The notes under the pieces: model-generated
What the model was told of the DNA's origin: nothing
Database searches by the model: none
Seen by the model: only the letters and a program-made list of their open reading frames with translations
In this document: positions 1 through 11,198 of the stretch, one piece after another
How the letters are laid out: each line of letters begins with the position of its first letter
Numbering within the stretch: the first letter of the stretch is position 1
Program-made: the position numbers and the translations under genes
Assembly (NCBI GenBank): GCA_907165275.2
Contig: OU015662.1
Location: forward strand, 1,557,501-1,621,500
Source of the DNA: Zygaena filipendulae
Lineage: Eukaryota > Arthropoda > Insecta > Lepidoptera > Zygaenidae
Reading direction: 5' to 3'
DNA: 64,000 nt

Positions 1-140
1 CCGAAACTACTGAATCGATCGTGATGAAATTTCGTCCCTATGTTGTATTTAGCTCAACTTGAAAGAGAGGATAGTTTTTATCCCGGAATTCCCGCGGGAA
101 CTCCGAAATCACCGCGGATGAAATCGCGCGGGACAGCTAG
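1..140 (+). mobile_element. Helitron (Lep1-like) 3' part, cut by window start
   Basis: CCGAAACTACTGAATCG, TTTTTATCCCGGAATTCCCG, GCGGATGAAATCGCGCGGGA then CAGCTAG before T. Same subfamily as the dimer at 42063. Confidence 0.75.
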
Positions 141-1270
141 TCCTAATATAAAATAGCAAAAGGCACCTTTTTGTATATTAGATTTTTTAGAGATAGTACA
201 TATATTATTTTTAATCTGTAATTTATTTTCTCTGAAACTTTATATTGAAGTTTTCACATTTAACCAAGTTTCATCTAATAATAAAATAGTTACTAAATCA
301 GTTCTTGTATAAGTAGAAATGACGGTAAAATTTTTGGTAACCTTAAATTTCAATGAAATAACGACGCTCCAAACTAAGCTTTTATTCTACCAATAAAAAC
401 CATATGAAAATTCGTACAGTAATTTCGGAGATTAGCGTGAACAGACAGACAAAAAACTTAATAAATTCTTGTGTGCATTCTCTCAATTTTTGGTAAATAT
501 TTTCAATGTAAGTAGGTACCTAGTCTATTGTGATATGCTCTGTTTCTATTAACAAATTAATATGTAAATTAATATAAAAAAAAAAATAATAATAAATTAT
601 TCTTATTTTGACATATTATATTGTATATTGATTTTACATTTGCTGATAGATTAATTATGAAGTTTTGTATCCACTGAAGAGTTACCTTGCCGCATTGCTA
701 CTGACGTTGGTCTGCATCTATTATTAGGAATGTATCTGGGTATAAAAAAACAACATACTTACAAATTGATATGTCTTCTTTTATTTACAATATAATTACG
801 GTGATCTATTTACAGGCTGTACAAATACGTAACAAATTATAATTATTATTTTTTTGTTATTAAAAAAATGATATCATTTACTTAATCGTTTTTATTACAT
901 ACTTAATATTTTAAGTATCTAAAAACCCACCAACACTTAACCCATAAAACATTCACTTAGGTATTACAAGAGAAAGGAAAGATATCATAAACAATCTCCT
1001 GAACATATCCCGCTGCCAAACCACCATCTCTTCAAGTATTATTGTATCGAAATTTCGACCTTATACGTTGTATTATAACGTGGAAAATATAATAGACGAA
1101 TTTTCGATGTTATAGTTTAAAAGATAGTGGTTAAACCCTGTTGGTTGAATGAAATATTTATTGAATTCCTAAACAAACTGTGAGAATGATAAGTTCAAAC
1201 CCTTAAATTGGCATTTTAAAAGCTCTAGATTTCATTTATTAGGACGTCTTTCTTCTAGTTACAAATAAAA
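141..1270. other. No gene recognised
   Basis: AT-rich, with poly(A) tracts; no supported frame or complete repeat. Confidence 0.5.
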
Positions 1271-1272
1271 TA

Positions 1273-1867
1273 AAGGGTCTTTCAATAAGGACGGGTCGAT
1301 TTTGACATGAAATAAAAAAGGCCGTGTGTGAGATTTTAACGATTTTTTTTTTTTATTTGAAAGAGCTATATATGCCATTATGTGTGGAAAATCACATCGT
1401 TTAAATGTCCGCCGCGGCTTCTCACGGTGGCACGAATTCGAGTTGTCCAATGTTCAACAACTCTGCCGCATAGTTCGGGTTGAATTTCAGCGATAGCCTG
1501 AGCTATGTTGACTTTAAGGGCATCGGTCGATTGTGGCTTATTGGTATAGACCTGCGACTTAAGAAAACCCCACAAAAAAAAGTCTAAAGGTGATAAGTCG
1601 AATTTGGCCACCAAACGTTGGAGAGTCGACTTTGAAGGACCACCTCGTCTGCCGTAAAATGGGCGCAATGCACGTAACGTTTGCACTAACGAACACTCAT
1701 TTTGGTAATACATTTTTAACATTTGGACGTGTTGCTCAACCGTGTAACTTGCCATGGTGATTTGGCATTACTAACTGAATAAAAAAATATAGGTTAGAAA
1801 GACGACGTTAAAACAACATGGCCGCCACAGGCTGCCAACATCGACCCGTCCCTATTGAAAGACCCTT
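1273..1867 (-). mobile_element. Internally deleted mariner-like element (595 bp)
   Basis: Terminal inverted repeats of about 35 bp start AAGGGTCTTTCAATAAGGAC and differ at a few positions; TA is duplicated on both sides (1271-1272 and 1868-1869). The interior codes for a shortened transposase-like protein. Confidence 0.9.
1378..1755 (-). pseudogene. Truncated mariner-like transposase with an open 125-codon frame
   Basis: About 45 N-terminal residues form the helix-turn-helix typical of this insect family (SYTVEQHVQMLKMYY, then FYGRRGGPSKSTLQRLV). They fuse in frame to the C-terminal region (LSPLDFFLWGFLKSQVY to GGHLNDVIFHT). Roughly two thirds of the protein, with the first two catalytic acidic residues, is missing, so it cannot transpose. 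The frame is unbroken across the junction. A product, if made, could still bind the element's ends. Confidence 0.8.
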
Positions 1868-1869
1868 TA

Positions 1870-3204
1870 GTGCAAGATTCACCTACGGGCTAGCAAAGAG
1901 ACGATTGAACAATTTTCCACCGTAAATGTGTGCAGTGTGCAAAGGTATTATTGATGAATAAAATTATTTAAAATATCTAATATCGATTTTGTGGTGCAAA
2001 ATTGTTCAACTACTTTCTTAGTCGACACTGGTGCTTATGAAACCGATTAGTACCTAGGTAGGTACATTATGTATATAAACATTGAACACACTATGAAAAT
2101 GACAAGTTTCACTTAAAATCTAAACATTACGTCGACTAAAGCGTTATTTAATTCAATTAAGTATTAATTTATATATTTCATGTTTATATTAAAAAAGGCA
2201 TTCGCTGCGTTTTGAGAATGGTTAGTAAATTTTTTTATTGCCTGAAATGGATACCTTTAAGTACATCTAGATTCTGGATACTCAACTTTATTATATTATG
2301 CTGTTCCAATAGAAGAAATGGAGAGCTAAATTTTCAAAATATAGTGCGAATTGCCTATATGAAGTCGATGAAAATGGGTGATAATTGTGAAATGTAAGGT
2401 AGTTAGTATCTTAGAATGGGGATGAAATTTTTGCTACTGCAATAATGTCAATGTAGAATGTGAAAAAGTAGACATTTCCGGTTAGGGTTTTCTCAGCTTT
2501 CCATATATTTGGATTGGGACAGTATATATAATACAAATTACTAGAGCTGTTTACAAAAATGTCTTAAAAATATTGGTTACCATATTGAAAAAAAGCGGAA
2601 CCCGTGTGTACAATTGGCATCCAAAATACAATGTCAACACCTTTGATTATTGTTGAATTTTACTGCGATAATAATATTATAGTCATTAAGTTCAAAAACT
2701 GTCAGTAGTGTTCACTACATAATTTTGACGCTGTCTGTACAGTTAGATACCTGTGTATTTCATAGGTACGCTACGAGTACATACTCTATTACAACTCTAG
2801 TCCTTCCTAATTCATTCTAAAATACATCGAACATTCAATACCTATTGTTTCACTAATTCTAACCTTACCTACAACGAAATATGAAAATGAAATTTTAATC
2901 ATCAGTCTGTCATTTTGATATAGGGTTGGTAACTACTAAAATATTTAGGTATTATGATTTCGGTTGGGCATAAAAAAGTTAAACCTAATTTTATTTACTT
3001 ATATAAAAATCATTTACGTAAATGCGAAAAAATATAGTTTTAAATACCTATACATCTCGGAGACTAGCAGACGAAGTCTTTGGCTATGATTTACTAATTA
3101 TTATTAAAAAAAAAACTAATCTCCCTCCAAAGTCGAATAAAAAGTCAGCGACGGTAGGCTCTCCCAGTTTAGTTGACATTCTACAATCGTTAACGCATAC
3201 AAAA
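1870..3204. other. No gene recognised
   Basis: AT-rich spacer; only short, unsupported frames. Confidence 0.5.
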
Positions 3205-3415
3205 CTAGTTGTGCCCCGCGGTTTCACCCGAGTTAATTGCAGAGTTCCCGCGGGAATTCCGGGCTAAAAAGTACCCTATGTGTTAATCTGATGTATAAGC
3301 TATATTATTTTAAAGTTTCATTTAAATCCATCCAGTTGTTTTTGCGTGAAAGAGTAACAAACATCCATCCATTCATACATACTTACAAACTTTCGCGTTT
3401 ATAATATTAAGCAGG
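3205..3415 (-). mobile_element. Helitron (Lep1-like), full-length
   Basis: On the minus strand it starts TCCTGCTTAATATTATAAAC and carries the GGAT tetramer run, CCCGGAATTCCCGCGGG and CTAG at the end. Confidence 0.8.
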
Positions 3416-5242
3416 ACTAAGGAACGGCGTCGTTATGTCACGCGGTCACACTAGGACTTTTGGTTGGACGATTATACGTGATCACGTGACGATACGATTC
3501 GTTTCTTAGTTTTCTATGCGTTAGCGATTGTTAGGAGGGCTGTCGTCGCTTACAAAAACGAATACAGCAAATAGATGTATGTCACTAATCAGTAATCACT
3601 ATGATGAAACATTGTCGCTGACTGTCCTATTTTTTATTTATTCTTACGCAAAATGAAACGTCTCGTTATGCTTCTAATAAAAAAAAAAATACAAAGCGGC
3701 TGAATGTAAAAATTTAAAAAAAATACAAGTCGTTCAAAATACTTTATAAAATATCCTTTAAAAAAATAAATAAACAACAAAATAAACTGTACTCAAGTAA
3801 ACATTATAATAATACTAAATATAGTGATTAATACTATTTGGACTAATTAACGATTTTTAGAAGTAAAGATAAAGTACTTAAAAAAAAGTTGGTATTCAGA
3901 TGTCTATAGATGGGCAAACAACGCGGTGGTTAATTAAACCCGATAAAAGCCTGGCATTTTCGGGTTTAAACACAAAAATCGGGTTGATTTCCCATCTACA
4001 TAATACCAGCCGAAGTATGTGGATGCATTGTGCGAGATTTTAAGATATTTTAACAGTTAGGCCGAGCATAGTATTATACCTATTCTGTGGCCGAGCCTAG
4101 AATAAAACAGGCAATTAAAAATTGTCAAAGGTACTTTTTTGTTTTCGGGTGGCAATTTATCGTTGCATAATTTTATCGAAAATAAGGAACAGAATTACTT
4201 TCGCATTTATATAGCTCTTATAATATTAATGGATATTATTGATTGTGTCAATTTGTCAAAATCTAAAAAAAACTACTTGTCGGCTGACCTCTTCCAAATA
4301 CTTAAATATTAAATATTTTCTAATAATATTTTGTGACAATTTCACTAACACGTTCGGCTTCTACACAATTTCTAATTATATTTAACAATAATAATATAAC
4401 TTAAATAATTAATACAATAATATACATTATACTATGTACAATGTACATCCCAAACATTATTTTAATCATCATAATACCTATAAATATAAAATTATTAGGA
4501 ATAATTTATTCATTCACCCCAAGCACCGATATGTAACAATGGACTAAAATTTCTCTATATTTATTATAACTACTCATTTCATTATTTGCGTTCGCTTGTA
4601 GGTTTTTAGAATATCATTGTTATTTAATTAGATTTCTAAATGGCTGATGCCTTATAGTGGCGTTTTGTCAAAAATTGCACAGTCTCACAAGAAATAAATA
4701 TAACTCGGTTTTATATTTTGATATTATGATTCCAACGTACTTAATAAATTCATTTAACCGTTTCGAAAAATAAAAGTTGATTGTTTCACAAAATTGAAGC
4801 TCTAAAATAATCTGTAAAGACATCAATAAACAATAAAAAATTACGGATATATACCTACCTAGTGTATTTCTCCATATTTTTTTTATAACAATCACCTAAA
4901 AAAATATCGCAAACCAACTTTTTACAGATGAACAATTCTATTTCGATAAAAATATGAAATAAAAATGTGAATAGGTACACATAAAATATGTTTACGTGTT
5001 TAAATATAATAATATTTTATTTTATCCTGTACTTTTTGTAATAAAAAATTGTCTCTAACGCAATTGGGGCTGATTTACCTACTTATTACAGTAAATACAC
5101 GTACTATCATTAATTGTAGTATTATAATAGAGACCTTATTGTCGTACAAAACTAATTTTAATTACTTTTAACTTACAAATAACTTATTAACTACAGATGG
5201 GAATGGCAAGTTGTATAATTTCGCGCGCATTGCAAATCTTAT
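3416..5242. other. No gene recognised
   Basis: AT-rich; a short palindrome-like ACGTGATCACGTGACG at about 3476. Nothing else seen. Confidence 0.5.
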
Positions 5243-5680
5243 TTTTTAATACAGTTGCTCAAAAAGTGGCGTATTGCAGGGACGTTTAGCGTTCGGGATG
5301 TGGGCTATTACATACTCGAGCTTTTTGTTTACCTTTCCCGAACTCGTGCGTTCTCTTTGCCAACTGTCAAATGGCGACACGACTTTGACACACTTTTTTG
5401 CATTGCGAAACGTACGTTTCGCATTACTAATACGACTAGCGCCATCTCTTGATCACAGTTGGAACTTAGTTGAGTTTGTTGTGTTTTTGATATTTTATTA
5501 AATTTCTTCATTTTTTTCGCAACTGTATTAAAAATAGTTGTTCAGTACACGTGCGGAACCGTCATTGCAACTAGTTCCGACTGTCAACCCTCACCTTCGG
5601 CTGCGCCTCGGCTCGGGTCGACATATGTCGGAACTCTTTGCAATGACAGGCTTTCCGCACTTATAATGAAATATACTATT
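5243..5680. mobile_element. Interspersed element with AATACAGTTGC inverted ends
   Basis: TTTTTAATACAGTTGC at 5243 is matched inversely by GCAACTGTATTAAAAA at 5519-5535. A second shared part (5551-5665) forms a large hairpin: GTGCGGAACCGTCATTGCAA pairs with TTGCAATGACAGGCTTTCCG. The region recurs at 23297. Confidence 0.7.
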
Positions 5681-5689
5681 TTATTGTTC

Positions 5690-7083
5690 ATGAATAGATA
5701 TGTACGGAAAACTCAGCCATCGCTAAAGCCTTTGCCGATGCCTATTGCATAGAACTATTAAAAAAAATCGCTCAACTACTCAAGTCACATTAAAAACCTC
5801 ATCTTTAAGGGTGGGTGGCAAAAAGATTCCAAAAAAATAAATATTTACACAGTTGGCCAGTTTTTCTCTTTACACTATTACGATAATTTTCATAAACTCG
5901 TAGACACAGAATGGAAAAGTACCAGATTCTATTGCCGCTCCACATTCACGCGAGAATCTTGCGAGAACGCGAGAAAATCTCAAGAAACGGCGGAGAACAT
6001 CGGCTCCACATTCACGTGTGGAGCGGGCTTATGAAATGTTTTGTTTGTGAACTTTAATATTTTGCCTGTAATAATCATTCTAAACTCAAATGGCATAAAT
6101 TTCGACTAATACTTTGGTGCAGCCACTACAAATAGAAACTAAATTTAGTAAATGCAAAAAAGTCAATTGCATTGGCAATAAAATCAATTTTTAAAATACT
6201 TAATTGTCATGAAAAATATTAACTTTTTAGATTTCTCGTAAATCTATAAAACTTCCGAATATATTAGTTTACACCTAACCGTTACAAAAAAAAATAGACT
6301 GACTTGCTCTAATTTTATATTACTACTTATTTATTTCTCTAAATTCAAATCGGGCCTAAAATAATATTAAAACCATAGACTAAAAATCATGGCTAAGTTG
6401 AAACAGAAGTTAGTGCTTTTGAACAGAAATCCGATTCCAATTTCAAAAATTTGAATTTTAAGCGCCATTCTTTTCATATCAAACTTTATTGTTTCGTAGA
6501 TACTTTATTTCAGGAGGAATTCCAAGAACCGTCCACATTTGAACCTAAAACAATTTGTGGATGAAATAAAGAAAACAACATTCAAATAATCAAAATTCAA
6601 ATTTGATGTTAGTACTGATTTTCCGTTTAAATCTGGTAATTTCTGGTACCAATTTCAAATTCCATCTTAATTATGATGACTAATTGTCTATGGTTTAAAA
6701 TTTGCTCTGTGGAAATTATTATTGGAAACCACCGCTCGTGTTTCTGTGTGTACAGCCAAACTACGGGTGCAATAGCAGGTTTATTTTGAAAACGACTAAT
6801 TATAAAAAAATAAACGTTAAGTCTTTAACATAAATAAAAGCTGCAACACAAGAGGCATGGCGTGTTTTATGGCACAAAAATGTAACTAGCACAAAATATG
6901 TTAAAATTATTTAAATTAATAATAACATTTCACAACACTCTACACGTAGGTACCTACTTAACCCAACATCAAACTTTAAGGTTGTGTCGTGAAAACCATT
7001 GAAACTATGCGGTAGGTATATACGGATACTGCATACATTAAATGTATATTTCACTATAAATATACGATTATATACGTAAATAT
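5690..7083. other. Repeat-like spacer without genes
   Basis: Includes the perfect hairpin CTCCACATTCACGTGTGGAG (6004-6023) beside CGAGAATCTTGCGAGAACGC, a likely interspersed repeat of unknown class. Confidence 0.4.
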
Positions 7084-7160
7084 AATATGCATCCAGACTG
7101 AGAAGCGGAACCCTGTGTTGATCCCACTGGGAATCGAACCTGGAACCGCTCGATTGCGCT
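7084..7160 (-). mobile_element. tRNA-derived SINE remnant
   Basis: The reverse complement shows GGTTCCAGGTTCGATTCCCA (box B) and ACACAGGGTTCCG...CAGTCTGG, like the fuller copy at 29936. Confidence 0.65.
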
Positions 7161-7195
7161 TCATAAAAAATATTTCATAAAATAAAAACCCCTTA

Positions 7196-7432
7196 CGGCC
7201 GCACTCAGAGTCGACTTTAATGATTACTTAGTTAAGTATAGATTTTTAAAATAAAATTGCCGCAGTCAGACAAGTTTAATAAATTAATGTTAGTTGGCAT
7301 TTAATGAGATGTAAGTTAATTAGTTAAATGCCAATAAACAATAATTTATTAAACTTGTCTGACTGCGGTAATTTTGTTATAAAAATCTATACTTAACTAA
7401 GTAATCATTAAAGTCGACTCTGAGTGCGGCCG
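7196..7432. mobile_element. Palindromic MITE, possibly PIF/Harbinger-like (237 bp)
   Basis: Nearly the whole element is one inverted repeat. Outer arms start CGGCCGCACTCAGAGTCGAC and run to GTATAGATTTTTA; inner arms carry TGCCGCAGTCAGACAAG. TTA flanks both sides (7193-7195, 7433-7435), matching a 3-bp duplication. No coding capacity. Confidence 0.85.
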
Positions 7433-7975
7433 TTAGACAATATTAGCAGCTGGACTATTTTTTTAATATAATAAAATCAGTTGAGAATGTGTGCGTTCGT
7501 TCGCAAGCGTTGGAGAAAACGTCGTAGGTATACTGTGGAAATCTCATAGCGAAGATAACAAACCGACTGGCGAACGATAACTTTTGTATGCACCGAGAAA
7601 AAAGCATTTACCACGTGTAAAATTTAAATGACACGCCCGCCTCAAGCATATAATGGCAATGTGAAGCGATCTTACCTTACCAATTTTGACATTTTAAGCA
7701 GAATGCCGCAAAATTGGCGCAAATTAATAAAGCTAGGTAACATTTTCATAAACTACAAAATGGAACAACTCAATATGCGAAAGTAAGACAATATTTTAAT
7801 CGCTACCCGGGTTCATAATATGACATAAACTGAACCACACAATCTCAAAATGGACCACTCTTTAGAAAGAGACAAAGCGATTTTGCGGTCAATACCTGTA
7901 TCTTATCTCTACGTGTCTATAATCGTATAAAGATACGCCTCTGAAAGTCACGTCAGTTTTATAACTCGTCTCGAC

Positions 7976-8202
7976 TCGAGTCGACTTTAATGATTACTTA
8001 GTTAAGTATAGATTTTTAAAACAAAACTGCCGCAATCAGACAAGTTTAATAAATTAATGTTAATTGGCATTTAACTAATTAAGTTACATCTCATTAAATG
8101 CAAACTTACATTAATTTACTGAACGTCTCTGATTGCGGCAGTTTTATTTTAAAAATCCATACTTAACTAAGTAATCATTAAAGTCGACTCTGAGTGCGGC
8201 CG
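7976..8202. mobile_element. Second copy of the palindromic MITE
   Basis: The same arms and inner palindrome; the outermost bases of the left arm are altered (GACTCGAGTCGAC). The right end is followed by TTA. Confidence 0.85.
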
Positions 8203-8205
8203 TTA

Positions 8206-10620
8206 AATGGACATAGATAAGCAATAGCGTGTTAACCCACACTGGAGAAATATTAAGTAAATCGTGTTTAAAATTATAGCGCCATTTTGTGTCAACATTT
8301 TTTTATGTTCAACATTTTGTTACATATTTAAATAATGTGTAATAAGGTAACCACATAATTAAAAAACGTTCTCTAACTCTCAATAAATCGTTCTGTATCA
8401 ATAACTCTATTTCGTGGGTTAACATGCTATTGCTTATCTGCGTCCAAATAAGCATAGCTCTCTCACGTCGGTCAAGTTAACTTCGCCATAAGAGATCACA
8501 GCCCGATACCTAGAAGTCTAAAGTGAGGACACACACCGGAGTCTAACGTTTACAAGATGCAATTTTGACAGTATACTTTAATGTAGTATACTAATATTAA
8601 TGAGGACTTTTGGCTCATCGAAGTAACACTTGTAAAGGCGTCTCGAGACAACCGAATACTTTGGACGATAAAAGCGTGACGGAAATGAATAAGCCAGCGG
8701 TTTAGGCGGCAAAATCAAAACTACACAAAGTCAAAGAAGTTGCACTTTCACCCTAGCGTTTTTTTTTTATTGAGAATGGGCCACGCATAATACAAGATTC
8801 GCCAGATAATAACTTTGTCAAAATCTTCAACAAAACAAATTTAAGAACGCGCAAAATTAGCCACATTGACGTCAAAAATAGCCACATTTGAATAAAGGAT
8901 TTGACTTTGACTTATTATAAACGCTGACTTCGGTGTGTCTATCAGGAAACTCGTCACTTATGTGGGAAGAAATGCAAATAGAAGTCTATACGTAATAATA
9001 TTTAATTCAATAAATACCCTGGTATTGGGAGGACGACATCCCTATATTTTTATTTCTATTTTCCTTATTCACTTACAGCCTTCGTTCGTTTTTTTTTTTA
9101 ATGTTATTGTCCACACCTATACGCAAATTTAATTAACAATTTAGGGCCCTCGCTGTTACATACCTGTTACGATAAGAATAGCATTGTCATGGAAGTGGCA
9201 CGATAGCGAGCCGCAGGGAACCCAACACTATGACCTTTTGCACATTATAAGAAATATTCTTGTGTCTTATAAGAAATATCTGATAAGACACCCAGTCACT
9301 TTGGTTGTTATACGGGACCGTACATATTACAAGAAATGTCGATTAAGACACGCGCATAGTAATTTTTGTCGGATGCATGTAAGACACAAGAAAATTTCTT
9401 ATAACGTTCAAAAGGCCTGTGGGTTAGTTGACGTACTGTTCACTGCGGCCCGCTCTTGTACTATGTTTCTATCGTATAACGTGAAAACGGCTATAATATG
9501 ACAGTCTTATTCTGATCTTAACCACATTGCACAAAAACTCTATCTACTTCTGTGGATAAATAAAATAGGCAATCGAGGAGAAAATTTGACAAGTTCCAGT
9601 TTTCTAAACACTACTGGCAGAGAAACCACACCCTATACTGCCAAAATTTTCTTTGAATTTTTTTATTCTTTTACGAACAATATAACGTTACACAAATCGT
9701 AACGTGTACATATCGTTACAAAAGTTAGCATCCATCGCGCGCGATGGTCATAGCTCTGATTCGTCAGAGCCTATTTAAAATATCCCGAGGGCCCAATCCG
9801 TTGTAAACGCTAAGCCTTGTACGCACCAGGAGACACGTCTAGAGCCTAATATAATATCGCAACTTATCCACCTTTGTTTCGAAACCATGCCTTAAGATCG
9901 TACTCAGAGATTAGTTTTCATACGAATTTTAAACGTGTTCAATAGATATTTTCTTATAGACACGGTCTGCTTTTAATTACTTAAATAAATTAAACAATAC
10001 CACACGTTTTTCTTATATCGCCAATACCAAAGACTATGCAAAAAATTTAAATTATCAAAAAATTAATTCATTCATAAACTACTTATTTCATAAAATTTTA
10101 GTGCTCTCGAGATATAGGTAATTAAAAAAACAAAAAATAAAAAAGCTGCCGTAGTGCGTGAAAATATCTATTTATCTATTGAAATTCTCATAAAAACTAA
10201 CCCTGAAAGTAGATGCGTCTCGCGACATTGTCTCTGAGGTCTTTGAGGTCAGTAACGGCGAAAATCGACAGTCAATGGATACGGAAAAACTTGTATCGAT
10301 ACCCAGTTTTTGTGTCGAGACGTGAAGAGATTTCATGAGATCGTGTCTCGAGACAAATGTATCCTTAGTGCCGTAGAATGTTTAACCAAACGAGACGCCA
10401 CTCTGAAGAAAATACGAGAGCCATAAAAAAATTGTACCTTCTGAGATAGGTATTTCATTTAATAAAATATTATGTACTAATTTAAAATTAATAATAAAAA
10501 AATAGTAATTTTGATGATTATTCTGCAGCACGATACCAAAAATTCTAGACAAAAAGTGCACCAAAGAATTTCCGTGTCAGAAGTTATGGTATTTAACCTA
10601 TTTTACTTGATCTCCCATAG
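8206..10620. other. Intergenic DNA downstream of sotv
   Basis: Besides the foldback at 9185-9460 I see no gene; frames are short and compositionally random. Confidence 0.45.
9185..9460. repeat. Foldback element with about 75-bp imperfect arms
   Basis: The left arm (GAGCCGCAGGG, CCTTTTG, ATTATAAGAAATATTCTTG, TGTCTTA) is mirrored on the right by TAAGACACAAGAAAATTTC, TTATAA, CAAAAGG and CTGCGGCCCGCTC. A MITE-like hairpin without visible target duplication. Confidence 0.6.
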
Positions 10621-10630
10621 ATTTATTTTT
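10620..10630 (-). terminator. Possible sotv poly(A) signal
   Basis: TTTATT on the plus strand (AATAAA in sense) is the first canonical signal downstream of the sotv stop, about 350 nt away. Unproven. Confidence 0.3.
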
Positions 10631-10764
10631 AATTAACATCTTATATGATAAAATTTCTATAACAAGTGGTATATAAAACAACAATGCTTAGTTCGCCTCC
10701 TGTGAGGGCTTCGGTATGGACCTAAGCTGGCTGCGTTCGACTGGCTTCACAACGCAGCTGCACT

Positions 10765-10985
10765 GACCTCAGAGCGCGCCTTACTGACCTCAAACAGCGC
10801 TTCCACTGACCTCAAAGCACGCCTCACTGACCGCAAACAGCGCTTCCACTGACCTCACACGCTCGCTGACCTCACATCACGCCTCGCTGACCTCACATCA
10901 CGCCTCGCTGACCTCACATCACGCCTCGCTGACCTCACACCACGCCTCGCTGACCTCGCATCACGGCTCGCTGAGCTCACAGCGC
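10765..10985 (-). repeat. 21-bp minisatellite overlapping the sotv stop codon and 3' UTR
   Basis: Eleven units of about 21-22 bp, of the form GACCTCACATCACGCCTCGCT on the plus strand. The unit nearest the gene holds the TGA stop (10979-10977). On the sense strand most units begin TGAGGTCAGCGAGG, so in-frame back-up TGA codons follow at 42 nt and 63 nt. Nine units carry an exact AGGTCA hexamer. Confidence 0.9.
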
Positions 10986-11198
10986 CCCGATGTCCGGGTA
11001 CAGCAGCGGCGCGGCCGGCGGCTCCTCGCGGTACTGCAGCGGGTCCGCGCGGAACTCGACCGCCCGCAGCGCCATGTGCCCGTACACGGAGGCGAAGCGC
11101 TCGACGCAGGCGGAGCGCTGCACCATGTGCTGCGCGTCCGCGGACAGCATCTCGGTGTTGGTGCACTCGGAGCATTTGAACTTTTTGCGCGGCGTCAC
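10977..11198 (-). CDS. sotv: sotv last coding exon 7
   Basis: Acceptor CATTCGCAG. Encodes [17 protein letters not shown] and the C-terminal [16 protein letters not shown] stretch expected of EXT2, ending YPDIGAL. The TGA stop is itself part of the first unit of a 21-bp minisatellite that runs on into the 3' UTR. Confidence 0.92.
   Translation of the reverse strand: MTPRKKFKCSECTNTEMLSADAQHMVQRSACVERFASVYGHMALRAVEFRADPLQYREEPPAAPLLYPDIGAL

Noticed and set aside
10855..11175. Arg/Ala-rich 106-codon minus-strand frame
   Set aside because: An out-of-frame shadow of sotv exon 7 and the 21-bp repeat.
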